13,970 bases of DNA from JAWCQZ01 sp038869515 [NCBI: Halobacteria archaeon]. GTDB taxonomy: Archaea > Halobacteriota > Syntropharchaeia > JACQPP01. Under the pieces are notes generated by a model. The model was not told where the DNA came from. It did no database searches and saw nothing but the letters and a program-made list of their open reading frames with translations. Shown piece by piece: positions 1 to 6,115 of the stretch. Within the stretch, counting starts at the first letter, position 1; each line of letters starts with the position of its first letter. The DNA is taken from the NCBI GenBank assembly GCA_038869515.1, contig JAWCQZ010000013.1:1-13970 (forward strand), in the 5' to 3' direction. Position numbers and translations under genes: made by a program.

Positions 1-550
1 CCAGGAGTTCCCGGATCTTCCCGTAGGGGACACCGAGGCTCCGCAGGTCGGCCACCAGCGTGTGGAGACGGATGCCGAACCGGCTGTGGGGGACGGCGCC
101 GGGGACGGGGAGGCTTGCCACAGTGCCGCAGCCGGAGCAGACGCACCGGAACACCTGGAACTTCCGGACCACCCGGCGCATCTCGACCTCCTCGACGTAG
201 CGGTCCTCCGCGCCGATCACCTCCAGGGGCCCGTCGCACTTCGAGCAGGCATCGGGCCTGAGGATAACCTCCTCGTCCACGCGGTCGGGGAGGGGGCGGG
301 TGACGCCTTTGTGGCCCTCCGGGCGGCCCGACCTCCTCCTCCGCTTCTTGGACTCGGGCTTGATGAACGCTCGGGGGGTCCCGGGCGGGAGGGTGGAGGC
401 CATGCCGAGCTTCTTCCGGAGGCGGCGGTTCTCGCGTTTCAGTCGCAGGTTCTCCCCCCGGAGCCTTCGGAGCCTCTGGTTCTCGGCTTCCAGCTGGGCG
501 ACCCTCCGTTCCAGCCGCTCGATGCGGGCCAAAAGGTCCGACTCGTTCAC
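1..550 (-). CDS. IS66-family transposase, N-terminal part (cut by window edge)
   Basis: The minus strand reads open from a GTG at 550-548 to the window edge, 183 codons without a stop. An in-frame TAG lies four codons upstream (560-562), so GTG is the only reasonable start. Residues 1-48 are a charged leucine-zipper-like coiled coil with repeated R/E/L heptads. A basic linker follows (KKRRRR, about 68-73) and then GRPEGHKG (75-82). After this comes a zinc-finger-like segment with C102xxC105 and C138xxC141. This order (coiled coil, basic linker with GHxG, four-cysteine zinc-binding domain) is that of the IS66 TnpC transposase N-terminus. The DDE catalytic domain would lie beyond position 1, so activity cannot be judged. 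GC is as high as in the right part of the window, unlike the adjacent operon. Identification is by motif order only. Confidence 0.82.
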   Translation of the reverse strand, partial: MNESDLLARIERLERRVAQLEAENQRLRRLRGENLRLKRENRRLRKKLGMASTLPPGTPRAFIKPESKKRRRRSGRPEGHKGVTRPLPDRVDEEVILRPDACSKCDGPLEVIGAEDRYVEEVEMRRVVRKFQVFRCVCSGCGTVASLPVPGAVPHSRFGIRLHTLVADLRSLGVPYGKIRELL

Positions 551-623
551 GTGGAATCGCTATGGGCGGAGGCTCCCTATGCGCTTTCTGGTGGCGGAGG
601 GGACGGGATGGCTAAACATTTAC
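1..623 (-). mobile_element. IS66-like insertion sequence, right end (putative boundary)
   Basis: The element must extend left beyond the window. IS66 elements typically have terminal repeats starting GTAA. On the minus strand a GTAAATGTTTAGCC sequence begins at 623, 73 nt upstream of the GTG start, and could be the element's 5' end. An eight-base target duplication would then be 624-631. Without the other end neither the inverted repeat nor the duplication can be confirmed, so the boundary is tentative. Confidence 0.35.
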
Positions 624-661
624 GGCACGGTAATACTGAAATAGTTTATCCGACCTAATAT

Positions 662-1969
662 TCAGCCGGATGCGGGAGGCATGTGGAGATGTGCCTCCTT
701 GCCTTTCCAAAAGTCAAAAAGGGCCCAAAAAAAGAGGACCCCGTTGAAGGCGACGAAGACCGGCACAGTCCAATCCCTGACCACGTAGATTTCGCGATTC
801 AGGTTCTGGAGGACGTGAGCGAGATTAAATAGGTAGGAACCGGAGAGGGCGACGTAAAGAAGACGGTCTCGCGGCCACGCCAGCACCAACAGGGCCAATG
901 CGGGGAACAGGTAGCGCTCATGGATGCGGGTGGACAGCATGAAGAAGGCAAAGAGAGTAAGGAAGGCGACCTGCAGAAACAGACGGTCCCGGTCCTCCAT
1001 TTTCGCGCAGGCTGCAGGATAGCGTTTATCGAGTTGCCACATCAAGAACCCGGCGATGCTCAAAAAAGACAACCACCCCCAACTCTGGTAAGACAGACCG
1101 AGAACGGTCGTCTGGTCGCTTACTCGCATCCCTGCCATGGCCCAAAAGGTGTAGGCATTGAGGCTTGTCTGCCGGAAAAGGTCGTAGGCCCCAAAGTATC
1201 GCTCGGCGATGAAGGCAATCGGGTTCGAAGCCCCCTGAAAGGGGGCAATCACGGCCAGGACCACGCCCCCGGCCACGATGGCCGACGAGATTGTGCGCTT
1301 CAGCCCCCCCTCCTGGAGGACCAGATAGGCAATAACCGGCAACACCAAGACGCCCTGAGGCTTGGTGAGCACCGCGAGGGCAAGAAGAGCGCCCGAGAGC
1401 TCGAAGCGCCTCCTCAGAACCGCCATAATCCCGCCGACCATAAAAATCGTGTAGAGGGAATCCCACTGGCCCCAGACGGCGAGGTCGAAGATTGTGGCGG
1501 GGTTGAAGGCATAGGCCGCGGCGCCCAGAAGGGCCACCCGGTGGCTTTTGGGCCTCAGCCAGACGTAAATCAGAATCACAATACCCAAGTCCGCGAGGTT
1601 TTGTGGCAGTTTCAGGAAGAGGGTCTCGGCGGGGCTGAACGGGGCAGAGATGGTTCCGAGGAGGCCGGCGGCCCCTTCGGCGCGGCCGATGATGGAAAAA
1701 ATCAGGATGTTAAACGGCGGATAGTCGCTGAAGACGGTGTTGTAGAAACCCGGGAGGTTTGTCGCGGCGGCAGCGTGCCAGAGAGCGAAGGCGTTCATGT
1801 CCTTCCACCAACCAGGAAGGGAGAAGAGTGCCCAACGGAGGGTGAGAGAGGCGGAGAGGAGAGCGGCTACGAGGAGGACCTCGCCGAGACTCCATCCCAC
1901 AACAGGTCGGGAAGTGGTCATCTCCCCGCCAATTTCGCGGACACTCTCAGCAGAGTTTGCAGAGCGCAT
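662..1969 (-). CDS. Gpi18-like GT-C membrane mannosyltransferase
   Basis: The 435-residue protein is very hydrophobic, with about ten membrane segments. It carries landmarks of polyprenyl-phosphate-sugar-dependent GT-C glycosyltransferases: an acidic residue in the first external loop (WWKDMN, D57), SDYPP at 81-85, NPATIFDLAVWGQWDSLY at 156-173, TKPQG at 202-206 and a late TRIHERYLFPAL at 347-358. The WGQWDSLY and HERYLFPAL pair is typical of the Gpi18-like mannosyltransferase group (COG5542). By family, it should transfer a sugar from a lipid carrier to a glycan or protein outside the membrane; donor and acceptor are unknown. It is the last gene of a three-gene operon. ATG at 1969 lies nine bases after the preceding stop, and a GGTGAGG Shine-Dalgarno-like sequence overlaps that stop codon, suggesting translational coupling. 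A second ATG at residue 17 has GGGGAG directly abutting it, too close to work well. GC is low for the window. Confidence 0.8.
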   Translation of the reverse strand: MRSANSAESVREIGGEMTTSRPVVGWSLGEVLLVAALLSASLTLRWALFSLPGWWKDMNAFALWHAAAATNLPGFYNTVFSDYPPFNILIFSIIGRAEGAAGLLGTISAPFSPAETLFLKLPQNLADLGIVILIYVWLRPKSHRVALLGAAAYAFNPATIFDLAVWGQWDSLYTIFMVGGIMAVLRRRFELSGALLALAVLTKPQGVLVLPVIAYLVLQEGGLKRTISSAIVAGGVVLAVIAPFQGASNPIAFIAERYFGAYDLFRQTSLNAYTFWAMAGMRVSDQTTVLGLSYQSWGWLSFLSIAGFLMWQLDKRYPAACAKMEDRDRLFLQVAFLTLFAFFMLSTRIHERYLFPALALLVLAWPRDRLLYVALSGSYLFNLAHVLQNLNREIYVVRDWTVPVFVAFNGVLFFWALFDFWKGKEAHLHMPPASG

Positions 1970-1978
1970 CAGCAGACC

Positions 1979-3586
1979 TCACCCCCAAAGGCCCAACGCA
2001 GGACGGAGGAGGGCCAGGAAGAGGAGTGCAGCAATGGTTATGAAGATGTACCTGAAACGAACGGGTTGCTTCCCCAACCAATAGGCCAGAACCGGGAGGC
2101 TGAGAACGAAGGGGAGGTAGTAGTGATAAAAATAGGTCGTCCGGGAAGGGATGGACAAGGGGAGCCACGCGGCGAAGAAGAAAACCGACAATACGAGGAG
2201 GGTCCACGTCTCTTTCGGGGTGGAGTCCGAAGCAGATTTTCGGCGCAAGAACGGGATTCCCGTCCAGAGTGCCCAAGCCATCAGCGGGAGGGACATCCAA
2301 GCGAGGAGCGGGTTCCCGATGGCCGTCACTCCGGAAACCGCTCCGCCCACCGCAAGGGTCGAATAGGGAGATGGGACCCAGGGAGAGAGCGGCCAACTCC
2401 ACCACGGGGAGTTCCACCCATCCTGCAGGTTGAAGGTGAAGATGGTGGAGTGATAGGAGAATATGCTCCTGGGCCCGCAGCACTGCTCGGCCAAGACGTC
2501 GCCGAGGCCAAAGCCGGCCGCGTAATAGGGTGCGTAGCTTCCCAAGTAGATGACTCCCGCGGTGAGGATGCCGCCGAGGACCGCCGGCCCGTATTTGCGA
2601 ACATCGACTCGCGGCCTTCGAATCAGCAACAGGAGGAGCAGAGCAGGGAACAGGAGAAGGGCGGTCCACTTGACGGCCGCCGCGGCCCCCAGCATCGACA
2701 AGGAAAGGACAAGAAAGAGCCGTCTCTCGGCGCGGAGGAAAAAGAGGGCGGAGAGGGATCCAAAAAGGACGAGGTGAACGTCGAGGAGCCCTAGGCGCGA
2801 ATAGGTGTAGTGAAGAGGGTTGAGCGCGAGAAGGAGAGTTGCCAAGAGGCCCGTGCGTGCCCCGGCCAGATGCGACCCGATGAGATAGACAACGATGAGC
2901 ACAAGGACTCCCGATGCGAGCTGGGGCAGCCTCCAACCCAGAGGGGACATTCCCGCCAGTCCCACTCCAAGAGCAATGATGTCTTTGCCGAGTGGAGGAT
3001 GGTCAAAATGGACGAATGGGGCCGATTGGGTGAGGTACTCCCGGGCCGTCCTCACGTAGATGATTTCGTCGTAAATGGCTCCGTAGAAGTAGTTTGGTGG
3101 CTCATTCAACAGAGTTTGTTCATCGAAGAGACGGGACGGGTCCCCGTAATTCGTCTCGATGCCATTGAGAACCCGTTTTTCGAAGCCCCGGAACAGATAC
3201 ACCTCGCCGATATGCGCGTCGGAGGTGAGGAGCAGACGTATCCGACCTTGGCAAGGGAGGTCAAGGTAGATCCACGAGTTGAACGAGGCCTTGCTGAGGC
3301 GGTTGGCGTCTCGGATTGGCGCGCCTCCGGAATCTTCGCAAATCGCCTTCGCGGCCAAGACCTCCGGAGTGCCGACATGGAAGTAGATTCGGTCGACGGG
3401 GCCGTCGGGGGCGACGACGACAGACACCTCCCCTCCGGTCCAAGGCTGCGACGGGATAGAGGAGGAGCCGATGCCCCAGAGGGCGACCGCTAGAAAGAGG
3501 ACGAGTATCGCCCCGAGGGTCCTCGGTGGATTCGCGGCGATGCGCGCTACGCTTTTAGGGATACCAGATGCGGACGGTTCCGTCAT
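1979..3586 (-). CDS. PMT/GT39-family protein O-mannosyltransferase with extra N-terminal soluble domain
   Basis: Counting from ATG at 3586 (535 residues), TM1 spans about 23-43. A soluble, beta-rich segment follows at about 50-145, then the external-loop motif YDEIIY with the Asp-Glu pair at 173-174, FDHPPLGK at about 194-201, and roughly ten further membrane segments including AAVKWTALLLFPALL. The DE pair plus HPPLGK is the signature of the PMT (GT39) glycosyltransferases, which move mannose from dolichyl-phosphate-mannose to Ser/Thr of exported proteins. The roughly 100-residue soluble insertion before the DE loop is not part of the usual PMT core and resembles a carbohydrate-binding beta-sandwich; that is my inference. 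An in-frame TTG at 3601 would add five residues, but ATG is preferred. The start overlaps the end of the WD40 gene by 32 nt in another frame, so the two are probably co-transcribed and coupled. Confidence 0.85.
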   Translation of the reverse strand: MTEPSASGIPKSVARIAANPPRTLGAILVLFLAVALWGIGSSSIPSQPWTGGEVSVVVAPDGPVDRIYFHVGTPEVLAAKAICEDSGGAPIRDANRLSKASFNSWIYLDLPCQGRIRLLLTSDAHIGEVYLFRGFEKRVLNGIETNYGDPSRLFDEQTLLNEPPNYFYGAIYDEIIYVRTAREYLTQSAPFVHFDHPPLGKDIIALGVGLAGMSPLGWRLPQLASGVLVLIVVYLIGSHLAGARTGLLATLLLALNPLHYTYSRLGLLDVHLVLFGSLSALFFLRAERRLFLVLSLSMLGAAAAVKWTALLLFPALLLLLLIRRPRVDVRKYGPAVLGGILTAGVIYLGSYAPYYAAGFGLGDVLAEQCCGPRSIFSYHSTIFTFNLQDGWNSPWWSWPLSPWVPSPYSTLAVGGAVSGVTAIGNPLLAWMSLPLMAWALWTGIPFLRRKSASDSTPKETWTLLVLSVFFFAAWLPLSIPSRTTYFYHYYLPFVLSLPVLAYWLGKQPVRFRYIFITIAALLFLALLRPALGLWG

Positions 3587-4664
3587 GAGAAGAGGATGCA
3601 ATCTGGCTCCCGTCGGGGCTCCAAGCCACGTCCCACACGGAGCGGTTGTGGCCGCTCAGATTCCGCAGGAGGATGCCTTTCGACGGGTCCCAGATGCGGA
3701 CCTCCCGGTCCATGGACCCTGAAGCGAGGAGGCCCCCGGTCGGACTCCAGGCCACGGACCACACCGGATTGGTCGGCCAAGTGGGCTTCTGGCGGTCGGT
3801 GAGCGTTCGCAGAAGGGAGCCGTTCAACGGATTCCAGATGTAGATTGCGCTGTCCAAAGAGCCTCCGGCCAGCCACATTCCATCAGGGCTCCAGGCGATG
3901 GACTCGACCTCTCCCCGCGGCGGCCTGAGCGTCCCCAGCAGGGAACCGGACGAGACTTCCCAAATGCGAACAACGAGTTCAGCCTCGATGGAGGCAAGTC
4001 GTGTTCCATCCGGGCTCCAAGAGACCGACTCCACGTTGCCGCCCCCCCGTCCGAGAGTCCGCAACAGGGCGCCAGTGGAGGGATTCCAGATGCGCGCCTG
4101 ACCCACCGGGGAGTTGGAGGCGAGAAGAGTTCCGTCCGGGCTCCAAGAGAGGGACCAGATTGCTGCGCCTGTCCCCTCCAGGGTCCGGAGGAGTGTGCCT
4201 GTGGCAGAGTCCCAAATCCGAATCCGCGTGTCACCCGATCCCGATGCCAATCGCGTCCCGTCCGGGCTCCACGCGAGCGCATAGACCCAATTTCCGTGCC
4301 CAACCCATGCCCGCACAAGAGACCCGGTGGAGGTCCAAATGTATATCTTTCCATCTTGGGAACTTGCCGCCAATCGGGTTCCATCGGGACTCCAAGCCAC
4401 AGAGAAGGCCCACGCAGAACTGCCGCGCATGACATGCAGAAGCCGATTTAGGATTGGCGTGTCTGTGACATTCCCAAGAGAAGACGCGTCGCCGCCTGCG
4501 GGCGAACGGCCCGGCCGGGCCTCCTGGCCCATGGCGACCACGAAGGCAGAAGCAGCGAGGACCCCGAGAAACAGGGACGGAGAGGGCCCGGCGCGATGCC
4601 TCCATCCGCTTCCATAGGAAGTATAGCCATTAAAGCATTGCAGCCGGCGTGAACTGGACCACAA
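3555..4664 (-). CDS. Exported seven-repeat WD40 beta-propeller protein
   Basis: Seven consecutive WD40 units of about 41-48 residues fill the protein from about residue 85 to its end. Each has a V-x-W-SPDG core and an R/Y-IW strand, so they should form one closed seven-bladed propeller. The repetition shows in the DNA as a GGAGCCCGG-type motif every 123-126 bp. Before the repeats, a hydrophobic stretch (about 29-46, LFLGVLAASAFVVAMG) looks like a signal peptide or membrane anchor, placing the propeller outside the cell. WD40 propellers are binding platforms; no catalytic motif is visible. The start is uncertain: the only in-frame NTG codons before the hydrophobic segment are TTG at 4664 and two CTGs, while a well-placed ATG at 4605 is in a different frame. 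It is the first gene of the operon with the two mannosyltransferases, which suggests a role in recognising or being modified as a surface glycoprotein. Confidence 0.85.
   Translation of the reverse strand: MWSSSRRLQCFNGYTSYGSGWRHRAGPSPSLFLGVLAASAFVVAMGQEARPGRSPAGGDASSLGNVTDTPILNRLLHVMRGSSAWAFSVAWSPDGTRLAASSQDGKIYIWTSTGSLVRAWVGHGNWVYALAWSPDGTRLASGSGDTRIRIWDSATGTLLRTLEGTGAAIWSLSWSPDGTLLASNSPVGQARIWNPSTGALLRTLGRGGGNVESVSWSPDGTRLASIEAELVVRIWEVSSGSLLGTLRPPRGEVESIAWSPDGMWLAGGSLDSAIYIWNPLNGSLLRTLTDRQKPTWPTNPVWSVAWSPTGGLLASGSMDREVRIWDPSKGILLRNLSGHNRSVWDVAWSPDGSQIASSSHDGTVRIWYP
4629..4635 (-). promoter_or_regulatory. Possible TATA box for the WD40-mannosyltransferase operon
   Basis: The minus strand carries CTTTAAT centred at about 4632. 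Archaeal TATA boxes sit about 26-27 nt before the transcription start, which would place the start at about 4605. That coincides with an ATG at 4605-4603, but this ATG is one frame away from the WD40 reading frame. The box lies inside the long TTG-start version of the gene, which argues that the real start is further downstream. Low AT content nearby makes the match stand out, but it is a single short motif. Confidence 0.35.
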
Positions 4665-4794
4665 ACCCCGCCCCCGTTTCTATCCGACTTCCCGGGACGC
4701 CTTGGTGACGCCCCCTGCCGAAATCTGCACCTTCAATACGGCACTTCGGACAGGGCTCGCACGCAAACTTGGTCGCGTTCGCACCGAGCGCGGG

Positions 4795-5892
4795 CTAGCA
4801 GGTCGTCGACGCCAGCCAGGGGTTGTAGGTGTAGTCGAGGCTGAAGGTCCCGAGGCCGTTCAGGTGGGTCTCAATCGTGTAGGCGGGGTCGAGGAACCAG
4901 TCGCCCTTGTAGGCCGGCCCGTCGTCGCCGTCGTCCCAGCCCCAGGGCGGGTTGGCCGCGTCGTCGCCCTTGGTGTCGCCGTCGAAGGCGCCCCCGATGC
5001 TGTAGGTGAAGGAGTTGCGGGCCCCCTGGTAGGTGAAGGGCTTGTCGTAGAGTTGGCCGTTGCCGATGTTGCACCGGCGGCTCCAGAGCTCCTCCATGGG
5101 CTTCAGGACGTAGGTGGCCGAGGTGACCTTGCCGGTGGAGTGGCCGAGGTCGGAGGGATACTGGGCGACGGACCCGACCCGGTAAATCACGCCGTCGCCG
5201 CCGGGGAAGGTCCCGGGGGTGTGGCTGCAGGTGAAGGTCGAGGAGTAGAGGTCGGAGCAGACCCCGTGCCCCTTCGACTCGACGTAGAGGACTGGGTTCT
5301 TGCCGTTCTCGAACGCCACGCCAGCGTCCACGTTGTCGCTGCCGGTCGTGATGGCGGGGTCGTTGGTGAACTGGTAGAAGTTCCCGTGGGCCTGGGTCTC
5401 CATGAGGTGGAACGCCCCGTAGGGGGAGCCGTCCTTCCTGACGACCACCATCGCCCCCTCCATGTCGTTCTCGTGGCAGTCCGGGTCGGGGCCGCAGCCG
5501 CCGAGCCAGGCGTTGTTCCAGTCCCGGGGGTGGAAGTCGGCATAGGTGATGAAGTAGTGCGTCGGGGTCTCCGCGACGGCGTAATATACGTAGGCGAATT
5601 GCTTGTAGTTGTAGGTGTTCTCCCAGTTGTTGTTCCCCCTCCAGTCCCCGTCGAAGTTGACCGCGGCGATGTAGTCCTCCCGGTATTTCCCGGCGGTGTC
5701 CTGCCGCCAGACCGGGGCCCAGTGGTTGGCCAGTTCGGAGTAGGTCACGGCCTGGGCCACCCCGGAGAGGGTGAAAAGGAGGGCCACCGACAGGGTCAGG
5801 GTCAGGATGCCCCGGGGCTTGGAGTTTCGGTGGCCCGAGAGGCGGGTCCCGGGGCCTCCTTGCCGGGCAGGCAGGGAGAGGGAGCGGTCCAT
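4795..5892 (-). CDS. Secreted protein of unknown function with HENDxEG motif
   Basis: The 365-residue product starts with a long positive n-region and a hydrophobic core (about 29-44), followed by a VAQA cleavage site at 45-48, so it should be exported. The mature part is rich in aromatic residues, Gly and Asp. It contains ADFHPRDW (118-125), HENDMEG (140-146), and an acidic WGWDDGDDG stretch (about 317-325). Six cysteines at 133, 139, 212, 222, 274 and 365 could form disulfides. The HENDMEG and surrounding strand pattern vaguely recall the His-Asp-Trp-Glu motifs of NPP1-like or Vps62/DUF946-like proteins, but I cannot assign a family. The ATG is preceded by GGAGGA with only three bases between. 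No enzymatic function is claimed. It is upstream of, and in the same direction as, the WD40 operon, 130 bp away, and differs from it in base composition. Confidence 0.75.
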   Translation of the reverse strand: MDRSLSLPARQGGPGTRLSGHRNSKPRGILTLTLSVALLFTLSGVAQAVTYSELANHWAPVWRQDTAGKYREDYIAAVNFDGDWRGNNNWENTYNYKQFAYVYYAVAETPTHYFITYADFHPRDWNNAWLGGCGPDPDCHENDMEGAMVVVRKDGSPYGAFHLMETQAHGNFYQFTNDPAITTGSDNVDAGVAFENGKNPVLYVESKGHGVCSDLYSSTFTCSHTPGTFPGGDGVIYRVGSVAQYPSDLGHSTGKVTSATYVLKPMEELWSRRCNIGNGQLYDKPFTYQGARNSFTYSIGGAFDGDTKGDDAANPPWGWDDGDDGPAYKGDWFLDPAYTIETHLNGLGTFSLDYTYNPWLASTTC

Positions 5893-5917
5893 GGCTCCTC
5901 CAAGCGCCGGCTTTTGA

Positions 5918-5924
5918 GATAAAC
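5918..5924 (-). promoter_or_regulatory. Possible TATA box of the secreted-protein gene
   Basis: On the minus strand a TTTATC element lies about 29 nt before the ATG at 5892, in otherwise GC-rich DNA. That spacing would start transcription within a few bases of the ATG. No clear purine-rich BRE precedes it, so this is a weak call. Confidence 0.35.
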
Positions 5925-5967
5925 CAGGAGGAGGAAGGGGTGCGCCGGGTGAAAATCGGCATCGGCA

Positions 5968-5977
5968 GGCATATGCC
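5968..5977. repeat. 10-bp perfect palindrome in the divergent intergenic region
   Basis: GGCATATGCC reads the same on both strands. It lies 76 bp upstream of the minus-strand secreted-protein gene and 138 bp upstream of the plus-strand 7TM gene, so it could be an operator for either. A 10-bp palindrome may also occur by chance. Confidence 0.3.
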
Positions 5978-6042
5978 GGTGAGCGACTGACCGGTGGCCC
6001 CCCGGGGGTCCGCCGGGGGCAGGTGAGCTGCTCCCCGAAGGC

Positions 6043-6106
6043 GAAAGGATGAAGGCGAAAGGCGGAAGGGGCCCTTCATCCTTTAGCCTTCATCCTTCAT
6101 CCTTTC
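6043..6106. repeat. Inverted and direct repeats (AAGGATGAAGG / CCTTCATCCTT) before the 7TM gene
   Basis: GAAAGGATGAAGG at 6043-6055 is exactly complementary to CCTTCATCCTTTC at 6094-6106. Twelve of its bases also pair with CCTTCATCCTTT at 6073-6084, leaving a 17-nt loop. A third partial copy (CCTTCATCC) sits at 6087-6095. The left arm is repeated in part (GAAGGCGAAAGG). A TATA-like CTTTAG at 6081-6086 lies within the right-hand repeats, at the distance expected for a start near 6110. The structure occupies the promoter region of the 6116 gene, so it may be a regulatory site, or a repeat family seen here once. Confidence 0.55.
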
Positions 6107-6115
6107 CATGACCCG

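Noticed and set aside
62-658. Plus-strand open frame of 198 codons at the left edge
   Set aside because: It is the antisense of the IS66 transposase, whose coiled coil and zinc-finger motifs are clear on the minus strand.
920-2794. Long plus-strand open frame of 624 codons opposite the mannosyltransferases
   Set aside because: Its product is a charged, low-complexity sequence with no domain. The minus strand has two convincing membrane glycosyltransferases over the same bases.
3580-4420. Regularly spaced ~123-126 bp repeats, considered as a CRISPR or satellite array
   Set aside because: The repeats are in frame and encode WD40 blades; spacing and divergence match protein repeats.
4702-5922. 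Plus-strand open frame of 406 codons opposite the secreted protein
   Set aside because: It is a Gly/Val-rich shadow of the minus-strand gene, which has a signal peptide and Shine-Dalgarno-like sequence.
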